In this document: in pieces, positions 26,079 through 35,303 of the stretch | How positions within the stretch are numbered: position 1 is the first letter of the stretch | Layout of the letters: every line of letters starts with the position of its first letter | NCBI GenBank assembly: GCA_903899015.1 | Contig: CAIUHP010000025.1 | Coordinates: 1 to 64,000 of the forward strand | Reading direction: 5' to 3' | DNA: 64,000 nucleotides | DNA from: an uncultured Armatimonadota bacterium | GTDB taxonomy: Bacteria > Armatimonadota > Fimbriimonadia > Fimbriimonadales > Fimbriimonadaceae | Translations under genes and position numbers: made by a program | Notes under the pieces: model-generated | What the model was told of the DNA's origin: nothing | The model's database searches: none | Seen by the model: the letters and a program-made list of their open reading frames with translations, nothing else

Positions 26079-26183
26079 CTAAGCGATATTTATCCGACCC
26101 AGCAAAGTATCCACATCTCCAGCCTGTTCTTCGAACTCCTCGTTCTCATCTAAAGGCACCCTTCTGGTCAGTAGAGTCTCCAC
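26079..26183 (-). CDS. Possible 34-residue acidic small protein
   Basis: GTG at 26183 opens METLLTRRVPLDENEEFEEQ followed by AGDVDTLLGRINIA. It is strikingly acidic and lies 33 bases after the APC permease stop on the same strand. No Shine-Dalgarno sequence is visible. A second frame just downstream also looks coding-like (YFAGSDKYRLAVDADGNVDQ), so this could equally be the frameshifted end of a lost gene. Low confidence. Confidence 0.25.
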   Translation of the reverse strand: METLLTRRVPLDENEEFEEQAGDVDTLLGRINIA

Positions 26184-26215
26184 TCAAGAGACGAAGTAAC
26201 TAGGACATTCATGCA

Positions 26216-27559
26216 CTAACCCAATGGTCCGCGCTCTTTTCGTCGCAACAACGCTCCCATCCCATAAACCAGTGGCCCTGAACCTAACGCGATAACGGAT
26301 GACCAGACGGCGAGACTCCCTTTTTCTTGGAAGCGGCTGAAGCAGGCGAAGAGGATGAGTGCGGCAGGAGCTAGAGACACGGCGATCACAACTGGCCAGC
26401 CTCCCGGAATTTGAAAAGGTCGAGGAAGTTCTGGCTCCTTTTTCCTTAATACGATCAAGGCGACGAATTCAAGTAAGAGGGCAGAGCTGTACAGAACCAC
26501 GTCAACGACCGTAAGATCGCTGAACTTCTCGTAGCTGAAGGCTGTGTAAAAGAATGCGCTGATAAGGATTGCAACCCATGGGGTATTCCATTTGGGATGC
26601 AGTCGCGACAACACTTTTGGCAATCGCCCTTCTTCTGACATGACGAACGGAATTCGCGAGCTTGCCAAGAGAGTCGCTGAGAATAATCCTGCGCTCGAAA
26701 CAATTCCTGCTGCGGTCGTCGCCACCGCGAGCCACTTTCCGCCTACTGCCATCGCGATTTGCACCCACGCTCCCTCCTTCCACTGTTCAGGATCCTTGAT
26801 GACGACAAGGCCGACAACTGCTGGCAAAAGATAGCTAAGGGCTACGATGGGAACGCCATAAGCAAGTGCCTTTGGAAACGTCTTTTGGGGATTTTCGACC
26901 TCACCTGAAACAGTCGACATTGAATCCCACCCGAGGTAATTCCACATCACCGCGAAGAGCCCCACGCCAAATGCACCACTTGCCCCTTTGCCGGTAACAA
27001 CAAACGGGTGGACGATCGCACTTGGGTGAGCGATGACACGGGACATTCCAAGAGCCACCAAAATCACGAACGGAATCAATAACACGACGAAGAAAGAAAC
27101 CGAGCCTTCGCCAACGGAACGCGTACCTCTTAGGTTCAAAAGTGTGAGTGGAACGATGATGATCAATCCCACCAGCCACTTCACCCAAGGGTTGGAGTCG
27201 ATAACGGTGGAGTATCCGATCAGCTCAAGGAATTGCCCGAGGTAGGCGGCGAACAAGGTGGGGTAGATCGCAGAATCGACCCAGGAATACACCCAAGTCC
27301 ACCACCCGCAAAGGAAACCCCACGGCTGCCCCAGTGCTCTTCGAACCCAAATGTAGTAGCCGCCTTCCTCAGGAATGGCGCTGGAGAGTTCGGCAGTCAT
27401 CAGCGCGGCAGGAGCGCTCCAAATCAGTGGGGTGATCAACAGAAGCAGCACAGCCATGCCAGCACCCGCTTGCATAACCGGCTCGAGTCCAAATGGTCCG
27501 CCGCTCACACAAAAATAGATGCTCGCCAATAGGGGCCAAAACCGCAGCGACCGCTTCAC
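26216..27559 (-). CDS. APC-superfamily amino acid permease
   Basis: 447 residues if started at GTG 27559 (VKRSLRFWPLLASIYF); a longer frame to 27778 exists, but its first 73 residues are not transporter-like and would overlap glcD. Twelve membrane helices with the APC helix-1 motif SGGPFGLEPVMQAGAG, helix-2/3 EEGGYYIWVRRALG and YLGWDSMSTVSGEVENPQKT. Likely imports an amino acid or polyamine by cation symport. Divergent from glcD with about 110 bases between. Confidence 0.88.
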   Translation of the reverse strand: MKRSLRFWPLLASIYFCVSGGPFGLEPVMQAGAGMAVLLLLITPLIWSAPAALMTAELSSAIPEEGGYYIWVRRALGQPWGFLCGWWTWVYSWVDSAIYPTLFAAYLGQFLELIGYSTVIDSNPWVKWLVGLIIIVPLTLLNLRGTRSVGEGSVSFFVVLLIPFVILVALGMSRVIAHPSAIVHPFVVTGKGASGAFGVGLFAVMWNYLGWDSMSTVSGEVENPQKTFPKALAYGVPIVALSYLLPAVVGLVVIKDPEQWKEGAWVQIAMAVGGKWLAVATTAAGIVSSAGLFSATLLASSRIPFVMSEEGRLPKVLSRLHPKWNTPWVAILISAFFYTAFSYEKFSDLTVVDVVLYSSALLLEFVALIVLRKKEPELPRPFQIPGGWPVVIAVSLAPAALILFACFSRFQEKGSLAVWSSVIALGSGPLVYGMGALLRRKERGPLG

Positions 27560-27668
27560 TGGACCATTATGATTCTGAAGCGCGGTACAGACAGATTTTG
27601 AATCCGAATTTGAAGTTTGCCCAAGTGGAGCACCGTACAAGATGGAATGGCTACGGTAGCATTCCGGT

Positions 27669-29102
27669 ATGTCATTTTCGGACGCTGATCTAGCTCGTAA
27701 GCTGGAAGCGTTGCTTGGTCCAGAGGCTGTTCTCAGTGGTTCAGCAGCGGGCCGAGCATACGACTGCGATTCGTACACGGTCGAGAAAAATAACCCGGCC
27801 GCGGTGGTGCTCCCTCGTACAACCGAAGAAGTCGCAAAGGTCGTCCGCTGGTGTTACCAAAACAATGTGCCATTCACGGCGCGAGGGGCCGGTACCGGAT
27901 TAAGCGGAGGGGCTTTGCCAGCCATGGGGGGAGTGATTATCTCAACCAAAAAGATGGCAAAGATTCTCGATATCGATCTCCCCAATCGATGCCTTCTCGC
28001 TCAAACGGGCATCGCGAACAAGAAGATTTCGGATGCAGTGAAGGAAAAAGGGCTCTACTTTGCTCCGGACCCCTCCTCTCAATCAGTTTCCACGATCGGC
28101 GGCAACATCGGTGAAAACTCGGGAGGACCTCACACCCTCAAATACGGCGTAACCGTCCAGCATATTCTCGGGATCACCATGGTCGACCCAACCGGTGAAA
28201 TCCTCAAACTTGGAGGCAAGATCGAAGGAGCTCCTGGTTACGACTTTATTGGTCTCATCGTGGGTAGCGAAGGAACGCTCGGAATCGTGACCGAAGCGTG
28301 GGTCAAGCTAAACGTCCTTCCTAAAACGGTCTCCACTGCGCTCATCGCTTACCGAACAATCGCCGATGCAACGAAGACGGTGGCCGATATCATCGCACAA
28401 GGAACGATCCCGGCTGCGTTAGAAATGATGGACCGAGGAATCCTCCGCGCGGTCAATATGGCCTTTGGATTTGAATACCCCGCCAACACGGAAGCCATGC
28501 TTCTGATCGAATGTGATGGCGAGCCTGATCAAGTGGCGCGCGAGATGGAGGCGGTTCAACAGGTTTGCCAACGAAATAAAGCCATAGAAATTAGAGTCGC
28601 GGAAGACGAAGTGGAACGAGCGAGGCTGTGGGTCGTACGCAAAAAAGGAATCGGAGCGATGGGCCGAATTGCGCCCAGTATTGTTACTCACGACGGAGTC
28701 ATTCCTCGCTCCAAACTGCCCGAAATGCTCGAATTTGTCTATGACGTGTCGTTCCGATATTCCATCGGCGTCGCCAACATTTTTCACGCAGGCGATGGCA
28801 ACTTGCACCCATGTTTTTACTTTAACGATCGCGATCCAAACCAAGTTCAGAGAGTGGTTGAGGCGGGTGAGGAGATCATCCGACGATGCATCGAATTGGG
28901 TGGAAGCGTTAGTGGAGAACATGGAATCGGTGTGGAAAAGATCGACTTAATGCCCCTCATGTTTTCCCCAGCCGATCTCGAACTCCAGGCCCTTTCGAAG
29001 CGGATCTTCAACGACGGCATGCTGTGCAATCCGTGCAAAGTTCTCCCCAACCAAAAAGGATGTGTGGAATATAAGAAGCATTGGAAAGGAGCCGCATGTT
29101 GA
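27669..29102 (+). CDS. glcD: Glycolate oxidase subunit GlcD (FAD-linked)
   Basis: 477 residues. FAD-binding type-4 (PCMH) domain: VVLPRTTEEVAKVVRWCYQN, ARGAGTGLSGGALP, DPSSQSVSTIGGNIGENSGG. C-terminal FAD-oxidase domain with GDGNLHPCFYF and SGEHGIGVEK near 340-420. Oxidises glycolate (or D-lactate) to glyoxylate, passing electrons through GlcF to the membrane pool. First of three coupled genes: its TGA overlaps the glcE ATG. Confidence 0.93.
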   Translation: MSFSDADLARKLEALLGPEAVLSGSAAGRAYDCDSYTVEKNNPAAVVLPRTTEEVAKVVRWCYQNNVPFTARGAGTGLSGGALPAMGGVIISTKKMAKILDIDLPNRCLLAQTGIANKKISDAVKEKGLYFAPDPSSQSVSTIGGNIGENSGGPHTLKYGVTVQHILGITMVDPTGEILKLGGKIEGAPGYDFIGLIVGSEGTLGIVTEAWVKLNVLPKTVSTALIAYRTIADATKTVADIIAQGTIPAALEMMDRGILRAVNMAFGFEYPANTEAMLLIECDGEPDQVAREMEAVQQVCQRNKAIEIRVAEDEVERARLWVVRKKGIGAMGRIAPSIVTHDGVIPRSKLPEMLEFVYDVSFRYSIGVANIFHAGDGNLHPCFYFNDRDPNQVQRVVEAGEEIIRRCIELGGSVSGEHGIGVEKIDLMPLMFSPADLELQALSKRIFNDGMLCNPCKVLPNQKGCVEYKKHWKGAAC

Positions 29103-29971
29103 AAACTTACGAGCCTTCGTCAATCGAAGAGATCGCAAACTTTCTTGGAGCGGCCACCGAACCCGTAGTCTTTGATAGCTCCGTGCCATCCCACCCGTTC
29201 GCACTCCCGATCAAGGCTTCGTGTTTACTCTCACTCAAGAACTATCGCGGTGTCATCGAGCACGATGTGTCCGACCAAGTGGTAGTGGTGCGGGCAGGAA
29301 CACTTCTTTCTGAACTGCAAACGGAGTTGGGAAAGCAAGGTCAGTGCTTGCCATTTGCTCAACTCGATCCTCATCAAGCGACCGCGACCTCAACGTTCGA
29401 TACTTCGTTAGTGGATGCGATCGCGTTCAACCTTCCCCACCCACTCCATCGCCAATGCGGATCTTGGCGCGATTGGATCATTGGGGTGCGCCTGGTGCAA
29501 TCGGATGGCACGATCGCTAAATGTGGAAGCAAAGCGGTGAAAAATGTTGCCGGATACGACGTTCAGCGGCTGATGATAGGAGCCCGCAACTCGCTTGGTC
29601 TAGTTGCGGAAGTTACCTTCAAGACTTTTCCCCTCAAAGGATTGCCTAATAGCGGAGTCCAAGTTTCAAGCGATCATCTCGGAAAGGCTCCAACATGGAT
29701 TCAGCGCGTTCAGCCTTCCGATTTTGAAAGTGCCGTTCAAGCAGGTGGCCGTAATCTCACCGCTTTCGACTACGCATCTTCAACGCTCTGGGCCACAACG
29801 AGACCGAATGAAGGATTGAAACGCTTTCCCGGCGACTGGATCCTACGATCGAATGCTGAAACAAAAAACCTTGAGTTTGCCGATCCAACGGTGGTGAGAT
29901 TGATCAAGCGGACCAAGGAATTATTCGATCCGACCAACAAACTTAACCCCGGAGCCATGGGAATCGTTTAG
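29096..29971 (+). CDS. glcE: Glycolate oxidase FAD-binding subunit GlcE
   Basis: 291 residues from the ATG at 29096 (MLKTYEPSSIEEIANFL), supported by an AAGGAG four bases upstream. Shorter than GlcD: only the FAD_binding_4 domain (VVRAGTLLSELQTELG, ATATSTFDTS) and GCGSKAVKNVAGYDVQRLMI-type FAD contacts, with a C-terminal LFDPTNKLNPGAMG tail. Forms the GlcDEF complex. Some position-specific shortening compared with the E. coli protein (about 350 residues). Confidence 0.88.
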   Translation: MLKTYEPSSIEEIANFLGAATEPVVFDSSVPSHPFALPIKASCLLSLKNYRGVIEHDVSDQVVVVRAGTLLSELQTELGKQGQCLPFAQLDPHQATATSTFDTSLVDAIAFNLPHPLHRQCGSWRDWIIGVRLVQSDGTIAKCGSKAVKNVAGYDVQRLMIGARNSLGLVAEVTFKTFPLKGLPNSGVQVSSDHLGKAPTWIQRVQPSDFESAVQAGGRNLTAFDYASSTLWATTRPNEGLKRFPGDWILRSNAETKNLEFADPTVVRLIKRTKELFDPTNKLNPGAMGIV

Positions 29972-29989
29972 GCCATCCACGCAAAAGCA

Positions 29990-31219
29990 ATGATGAAAGA
30001 CCTCCTTGAATTAACGACTCACTGCATTCGCTGTGGATTTTGCCTTGAAGCTTGTCCAACGTTTGTCACCACCGGCAACGAAATGGAATCACCTCGTGGT
30101 CGAATCTATCTTGTACGAAGCGCCTTAGAAGGAAGAGTCGAATGGCAAGAGGATGTCCGGCCCCATTTGGATCATTGTCTGGGCTGTCGTGCATGCGAAA
30201 CGGCTTGTCCAAGCGGAGTCGAATACGGAACAATTCTCGAGCTAGCACGAGATAAGGTCGAACAAGATAAGCCACAGTTCACGAAGCTCACTCTTCTGAA
30301 CAGCACGACCAAACCGAGCGCGCTCCGAGCTCAACTCGCGTTGGGGAACCTACTTCCCGGCAAGCGTATGCCGGGATTCATCTCAAAGGTACTGAGTGGT
30401 CATTCAGCGGAGGCCGATCTTCCAACGCCGCAAAAGGCGGATACCCTTCCGCCTCTCAATCTCGCCAATTTAACTCCGATTCGGGGTCAGGTCTATCTGT
30501 TGGAAGGATGCGCGATGCGCGTACTCTATCCTCGTGTACATGAAGCGACTCGCCGTTTACTGAGGCGGGTCGGTTATGAGGTTCTCGACGTGGAACAAGG
30601 GTGTTGTGGAGCGTTACACGCACATAACGGTTACGTCGACAACGCCAAGCGCTTGGCCACCGAACTGCTACTTTCGATGCCGAAGGAAATACCGGTGATC
30701 GTAAATTCGGCTGGTTGCGGAAGCACCATGAAGGATTACGAAAACCTCCTGCCAGATACTGCGGGAGCGCCCAAAATGGCTAAGCGAACGTTTGACGCAT
30801 CCGAGTTCCTATTCAACAACGGACTTCAAGACGTGCTTCAGACTGCAAATGGAATAGCGGTTCGGGCAACCTACCACGATGCCTGCCACTTAGCCCATGG
30901 CCAGAAGATTACTTCCCAGCCTCGAGCGCTTCTCGAAGCAATTCCTCATCTCGACCTAGTTCCGCTTCCGGAGGCTGATATGTGCTGCGGCAGCGCGGGC
31001 ATCTACAACGTTCTTCAGCCTCAAATGGCTCGTTCGCTGGTTGAACGAAAATACGCCAATATTGCATCGACTCTTGCTAATGTGGTCGCTACCGGTAATC
31101 CTGGGTGCCACTCGTGGATCGCTCAGGCGAGCAAGGAACACGGCCAATCGGTGCTCGTCTTGCATACATTGGAACTCCTTGAAGCAGCATTTATAGGCCT
31201 AGAGCACTTTGGAAACTAG
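29990..31219 (+). CDS. glcF: Glycolate oxidase iron-sulfur subunit GlcF
   Basis: 409 residues. Two [4Fe-4S] motifs: C12xxC15xxC18xxxC22 and C63xxC66xxC69xxxC73. Two CCG domains (GCCGALHAHNG and MCCGSAGIYNV) that carry a further cofactor in heterodisulfide-reductase-like proteins. Transfers electrons from GlcDE to quinone at the membrane. Starts 18 bases after glcE with two possible ATG codons in a row. Completes the glycolate oxidase operon. Confidence 0.93.
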   Translation: MMKDLLELTTHCIRCGFCLEACPTFVTTGNEMESPRGRIYLVRSALEGRVEWQEDVRPHLDHCLGCRACETACPSGVEYGTILELARDKVEQDKPQFTKLTLLNSTTKPSALRAQLALGNLLPGKRMPGFISKVLSGHSAEADLPTPQKADTLPPLNLANLTPIRGQVYLLEGCAMRVLYPRVHEATRRLLRRVGYEVLDVEQGCCGALHAHNGYVDNAKRLATELLLSMPKEIPVIVNSAGCGSTMKDYENLLPDTAGAPKMAKRTFDASEFLFNNGLQDVLQTANGIAVRATYHDACHLAHGQKITSQPRALLEAIPHLDLVPLPEADMCCGSAGIYNVLQPQMARSLVERKYANIASTLANVVATGNPGCHSWIAQASKEHGQSVLVLHTLELLEAAFIGLEHFGN

Positions 31220-31263
31220 ACTTTTGAGAGTCAATCTCAGATGCAATCGTAGAAAGACGAGTA

Positions 31264-32085
31264 ATGTCGTCTATCAGTCCCGAAATTGATGTGAAGAAGC
31301 TCAACGAAGACACTCAGCTAGTAGACATCCAGAGTTCTCTGGATGGTCGGAACATTCCTATCGATAAGGTGGGAGTCCGGAATGTTAAGTATCCGATTAC
31401 TGTTCGCAATCGAGCAGGCGGATTTCAGCAGACTGTCGGCAATTTCACCCTTACTGTTGACCTGCCGCGCCAATTTAAGGGCACGCACATGAGTCGGTTT
31501 TTAGAAGTTCTTGGGGAGTTTAATCACGAGATTAGTGGCAACACGATCCCTCGAATCTTGACTCGTTTGAGAGAAAAGCTAAAAGCCCAAACGGCTCACA
31601 TCGAAGTCAAATTTGTCCTGTTTCGAGAGAAGGCCGCCCCGGTCACCGGCAAAGTCGGCATGATGGGATACGAGTGCGGATTCATTGCCGCGGGTGGCGA
31701 GACTGAGGAGTTCATGGTGTACGTGAACGTCCCGATTACCACGCTATGCCCGTGCTCTAAGGAGATTTCTGCTTACGGCGCCCACAATCAGAGGGGTTAT
31801 GTGACGGCTCGAATCGAGTCTCGGGGACTTCTGTGGCTGGAAGACGTCATTGATATGATTGAAGCTTCTGGTAGCGCGCAGCTTTATCCTGTTCTCAAGC
31901 GTCCAGATGAAAAGTTCGTGACTGAGCAAGCCTACTTGAACCCTCGATTCGTAGAGGATATGGTTCGCGAAGTGTCGCTGGCCTTTGACGGTCATGAGAA
32001 TGTCGGAACCTACGAGGTTGAGGTTGAGAATCATGAATCGATTCATGATCACAATGCCTACGCCTTCGTGCGGCGCGAGAAGTAG
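31264..32085 (+). CDS. folE2: GTP cyclohydrolase FolE2 (type IB)
   Basis: 273 residues. Type IB enzymes make dihydroneopterin triphosphate for folate or queuosine and tolerate metals other than zinc. Metal/catalytic region TTLCPCSKEISAYGAHNQRG (C162, H174), with HMSRFLE (H75) and the GMMGYECGF segment. No type IA FolE in the window. 44 bases after glcF, so possibly read through from that operon, but functionally separate. Confidence 0.94.
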   Translation: MSSISPEIDVKKLNEDTQLVDIQSSLDGRNIPIDKVGVRNVKYPITVRNRAGGFQQTVGNFTLTVDLPRQFKGTHMSRFLEVLGEFNHEISGNTIPRILTRLREKLKAQTAHIEVKFVLFREKAAPVTGKVGMMGYECGFIAAGGETEEFMVYVNVPITTLCPCSKEISAYGAHNQRGYVTARIESRGLLWLEDVIDMIEASGSAQLYPVLKRPDEKFVTEQAYLNPRFVEDMVREVSLAFDGHENVGTYEVEVENHESIHDHNAYAFVRREK

Positions 32086-32147
32086 CTCTCCTGCGTAAGC
32101 GCGTGGAAGGGAGTGTCGCACAACAGGATAATTTGAAAAGAATCAAA

Positions 32148-32645
32148 ATGCGAATATCGACCCTCCTTTTCCCGCTCGCGGCACTCCTTCTGGCCTTGGG
32201 ATGTTCTAAACGGGCAACCACCCTCATCACCAACAAGGAAGATGGTTGGACGTACGCGATGCCCGCCGAATTTGTTCAGCGATCCGTTCCGTTGCCAAAA
32301 GGAATTTCGCAATACATTGGGCCGGAAGATGACGGCTACAAAGTCAACCTTGTTATCGAATCGATTCCCGGCACGGAAAGTCCCGAAGCGGTCGGCAAGG
32401 AGATCGCTCAGAAACCACCTCCCGGTTTGATTGTTCAAGAACAGGCAAGCTACGGCGTCGGATCATTGAGCGGCTACACCGTACGTGGCACAAGAAACAA
32501 CGGGCAAGAGGTCCAGCGTCAGGTTTACATCACCGATCACGGGATTTGCGTCATCTTCACACTGACCGCAAATGCCAAAACGTTTGACACCTGGGATCAG
32601 GTCTTCCACGAAAGCCTGGCTGAATTTCACTGGACGAAAAAGTAA
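32148..32645 (+). CDS. DcrB/PsbP-like lipoprotein 1
   Basis: 165 residues from the ATG at 32148. The signal MRISTLLFPLAALLLALGCS has its lipobox cysteine at 19. The mature domain (about 145 residues) has an alpha/beta sandwich pattern of PsbP/DcrB type: DGWTYAMPAEF, then LVIESIPGTESPEAVGKEI and TWDQVFHESLAEFHW. Start chosen for the lipoprotein signal. A tandem relative follows 42 bases later. Role unknown; members of this fold often sit at the outer membrane. Confidence 0.78.
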   Translation: MRISTLLFPLAALLLALGCSKRATTLITNKEDGWTYAMPAEFVQRSVPLPKGISQYIGPEDDGYKVNLVIESIPGTESPEAVGKEIAQKPPPGLIVQEQASYGVGSLSGYTVRGTRNNGQEVQRQVYITDHGICVIFTLTANAKTFDTWDQVFHESLAEFHWTKK

Positions 32646-32687
32646 CTCGAACCCAACTCATCCGTGAAACGTAAAAAGGTTGGTCCC

Positions 32688-33248
32688 ATGCAAGTAAAGA
32701 GCCTTTCTATCCTGGTCGTTGTTGCGCTTGTCCTTTTTGGCTGCTCCTCGTCTCAACCCAATGGTCCCGCATCTCCCGATGCCCCAGCTAACCAGGGAGC
32801 AATGAATGTTGCTGGATCACCCAAAGATGCGTCGGATTGGAGCTACACGCCTCCGGAAGGATTTCAGCAGCAATCGCAAATGGACAAGGGCGACACTGTT
32901 TTCAACGGTCCGAAGGAAGATGGTTTTCAAACGAACCTTCGCGTTAAAGGAGGCACGAACCCCAAGCAAAGTGCCGAACAAATTGGAAAAGACATCTTGC
33001 AGAAAATTTCGAGTCAACCTTCCATCACGGTGAAGGAACAGGAACCTTACACGCTTGCCGATTCCGATTGTTACACTTGGCTGGTCGCCAAAAAAGGGAA
33101 AAGCGGCAAGGTTGCCGAGCAAAGGCAGTTCATAGTTGTGAAAAACGGAGTCGCGGTGCTTCTCACGATGACCGCACCAGAAAGCACGATGAGCAAGTGG
33201 GATCAGGCACTAGCAGACAGCTTGAAGTCTTTCCATTGGGGCCGATAA
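32688..33248 (+). CDS. DcrB/PsbP-like lipoprotein 2
   Basis: 186 residues from the ATG at 32688 (AAGG eight bases upstream; an in-frame GTG at 32664 is less likely). Signal MQVKSLSILVVVALVLFGCS, lipobox cysteine at about 19, then a Pro/Ala/Asn-rich linker and the same domain as gene 1: SDWSYTPPEGF, NLRVKGGTNPKQSAEQIGKD, KWDQALADSLKSFHW. A clear tandem duplication with an added linker. Monocistronic sdhA follows. Confidence 0.78.
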   Translation: MQVKSLSILVVVALVLFGCSSSQPNGPASPDAPANQGAMNVAGSPKDASDWSYTPPEGFQQQSQMDKGDTVFNGPKEDGFQTNLRVKGGTNPKQSAEQIGKDILQKISSQPSITVKEQEPYTLADSDCYTWLVAKKGKSGKVAEQRQFIVVKNGVAVLLTMTAPESTMSKWDQALADSLKSFHWGR

Positions 33249-33341
33249 GGCAAAAAGGACCCTCAACTTTCGTTATTTTACGATCCTGGTAGTTGAACTC
33301 GACAACGACTTACCTCGCCCCCTAGTAGAATAGGTAAAGCA

Positions 33342-35246
33342 ATGGCAGCTCAACGTACCGTCGTCGTTGTGGGCGGAGGCTTGGCCGGCCTCATGACCAC
33401 CATGAAGCTTGCGGAAGCAGGACACAAGGTCAAACTGATCAGTCTTGTTCCGGTTAAGCGCTCGCACTCTGTTTGTGCCCAAGGGGGTATCAACGGAGCA
33501 GTGAACCTTAGAGGTGAGGGGGACTCTCCATACCTCCACTTTGAGGACACTATTACCGGTGGAGACTTCCTCAACCACCAACCGCCCGTTATGCGTATGG
33601 CAGAACGCGCACCTGCGATCATTTACCTGCTCGATCGTATGGGTGTTCCGTTCAACCGTACCAATGAGGGACTGCTTTCCTTCCGCCGATTTGGTGGAAC
33701 ACTCAAGCACCGAACCGCCTACGCCGGTGCTACCACCGGTCAGCAGTTGCTTTATGCCTTGGACGAGCAAGTTCGCCGATGGGAATCGGTTGGGCTCGTC
33801 GAGAAGTACGAAGGCTGGGAGTTCCTTGGCATCATCAAGGATGAAAATGGTGCCTGTCGCGGAGTTACTGCTCAGAATCTTCGCACGATGGAGATCGAAT
33901 CGTTCGCCAGCGACGCAACCGTTATGGCGACGGGCGGCAACGGACTGATCTTCGGTCTCAGCACCAACTCCATTATCAACACGGGTAGTCCAGTTAGCAT
34001 TTGCTATCAGCAGGGTGTTCAGTACGGCAACCCAGAGATGGTTCAGATTCACCCAACCGCCATTCCTGGCGAAGATAAGTGCCGACTCATTTCTGAATCG
34101 GTTCGTGGTGAGGGTGGACGCATTTGGGTTCCACGCAATCCGATGGACGCTCGCAAGCCGGTCGAAATTCCGGAAAGCGATCGTTGGTATGTTTGCGAAG
34201 AGTTGGACCCGGTTTACAAGAACCTGCTCAGTCGAGACATTGTAAGTTTCATCATCTACTGCGTTTGCCGCATGGGCAAAGGCATCAAGGGTGGCCAGCA
34301 AGTATATCTCGACATCACTCAGCTTCACGAAAGCCGTGGCGGTCCTTACACGCGCGAAGTCATTAATGACAAGCTTGAAGGCGTTTTGGAGATCTACGAG
34401 AAGTTCATGCGCGAGGATCCGATTGAGACTCCAATGCGCATCTACCCGGCAGTCCACTACACGATGGGCGGACTGTGGGTTGATTACGAACTGAATGCGG
34501 ATGGTAGTTGGAACACCGACTCCCATCGCAATCAGATGACCAATATTCCGGGTCTCTACGCGGCTGGTGAGTGTGATTATCAGTACCACGGTGCAAACCG
34601 CCTCGGTGCAAACGCACTCTTGACGTGCTTGGTCGCGGGAGAAATTGCTGCTCAAGGTATCGAGGCTTATATGCGCGGTATGTCTGCCAGCGGCGAAGCG
34701 GTCAATGCAACCCTTCTTCAGGAAGCCCAAAAAGAAAAGCAGGCTGAGTACAACAAACTCAAGCAGAGCAACGGTACCGAGAATCCATATAAGCTTCACG
34801 CCGAACTGGGCGATGTCATGTGGAACAACTGCGGTATTTGGCGCGTTCAAAAGGATCTCATTTCGGCGAGAACCAAGTTGGACGAGCTCACGAGCCGCGC
34901 TCAGCAGTGCAGCCTCCTGGACGACACCGGTTGGAACAACCAGGCGGTTCCGTTCACGCGAGCTCTTGTTCATATGATTGAGCAAGCCAAGGCGATTGTC
35001 GGTGGTGCGATTGTCCGCGACGAAAGTCGAGGCGCTCACTTCAAGATGGATACGCCTGATCGCGATGACACCGGTTGGTTGAAGACCACCATGGCGACGT
35101 ACACCCCGCAAGGGCCTACGTTCTCATTCGAGCCGATCGACGCTCGCTACATCGCTCCCCGACCCCGTAAGTATCGAATCAATCAGAACTCGATCGTCAA
35201 AGAGATCATGGGCGAGGAATACCTGGCCGGAATCGGCAAAGGCTAG
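33342..35246 (+). CDS. sdhA: Succinate dehydrogenase / fumarate reductase flavoprotein subunit
   Basis: 634 residues, Bacillus/epsilon-type length. FAD-binding VVVVGGGLAGLMTTMKLAEA near the N-terminus; the covalent-flavin histidine in RSHSVCAQGGINGA (H42); substrate residues in HPTAIPGEDKCRLISESVRG and MGGLWVDYE. Oxidises succinate to fumarate in the TCA cycle, normally with SdhB (Fe-S) and SdhC (membrane). Neither partner gene is next to it: upstream are lipoproteins, downstream a strong terminator and a convergent peptidase. Catalytic motifs are intact, so partners are expected elsewhere. Confidence 0.95.
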   Translation: MAAQRTVVVVGGGLAGLMTTMKLAEAGHKVKLISLVPVKRSHSVCAQGGINGAVNLRGEGDSPYLHFEDTITGGDFLNHQPPVMRMAERAPAIIYLLDRMGVPFNRTNEGLLSFRRFGGTLKHRTAYAGATTGQQLLYALDEQVRRWESVGLVEKYEGWEFLGIIKDENGACRGVTAQNLRTMEIESFASDATVMATGGNGLIFGLSTNSIINTGSPVSICYQQGVQYGNPEMVQIHPTAIPGEDKCRLISESVRGEGGRIWVPRNPMDARKPVEIPESDRWYVCEELDPVYKNLLSRDIVSFIIYCVCRMGKGIKGGQQVYLDITQLHESRGGPYTREVINDKLEGVLEIYEKFMREDPIETPMRIYPAVHYTMGGLWVDYELNADGSWNTDSHRNQMTNIPGLYAAGECDYQYHGANRLGANALLTCLVAGEIAAQGIEAYMRGMSASGEAVNATLLQEAQKEKQAEYNKLKQSNGTENPYKLHAELGDVMWNNCGIWRVQKDLISARTKLDELTSRAQQCSLLDDTGWNNQAVPFTRALVHMIEQAKAIVGGAIVRDESRGAHFKMDTPDRDDTGWLKTTMATYTPQGPTFSFEPIDARYIAPRPRKYRINQNSIVKEIMGEEYLAGIGKG

Positions 35247-35251
35247 ACCTC

Positions 35252-35287
35252 AAACGCCCTTCTGAACACCTGTTCGGAAGGGCGTTT
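35252..35287. terminator. Strong bidirectional intrinsic terminator
   Basis: AAACGCCCTTCTGAAC (35252-35267) pairs with GTTCGGAAGGGCGTTT (35272-35287), a 16-bp stem with one G-T pair and a four-base loop, flanked by A-run and T-run. It lies between the sdhA stop and the end of the convergent M13 peptidase gene and can serve both. Confidence 0.85.
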
Positions 35288-35303
35288 CTACGTCTCCTCG
35301 GGG

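Noticed and set aside
26216-27778. Extended 520-residue form of the APC permease
   Set aside because: The first 73 residues are low-quality, overlap the divergent glcD start and precede a normal transporter N-terminus.
28419-28922. 167-codon minus frame opposite glcD
   Set aside because: Antisense to the conserved FAD-oxidase C-terminal domain.
33273-35111. 612-codon open frame on minus, opposite sdhA
   Set aside because: Exact antisense shadow of a strongly conserved gene; composition (many Asn/Arg/Val/Thr) and lack of any motif show it arises from codon bias of sdhA.
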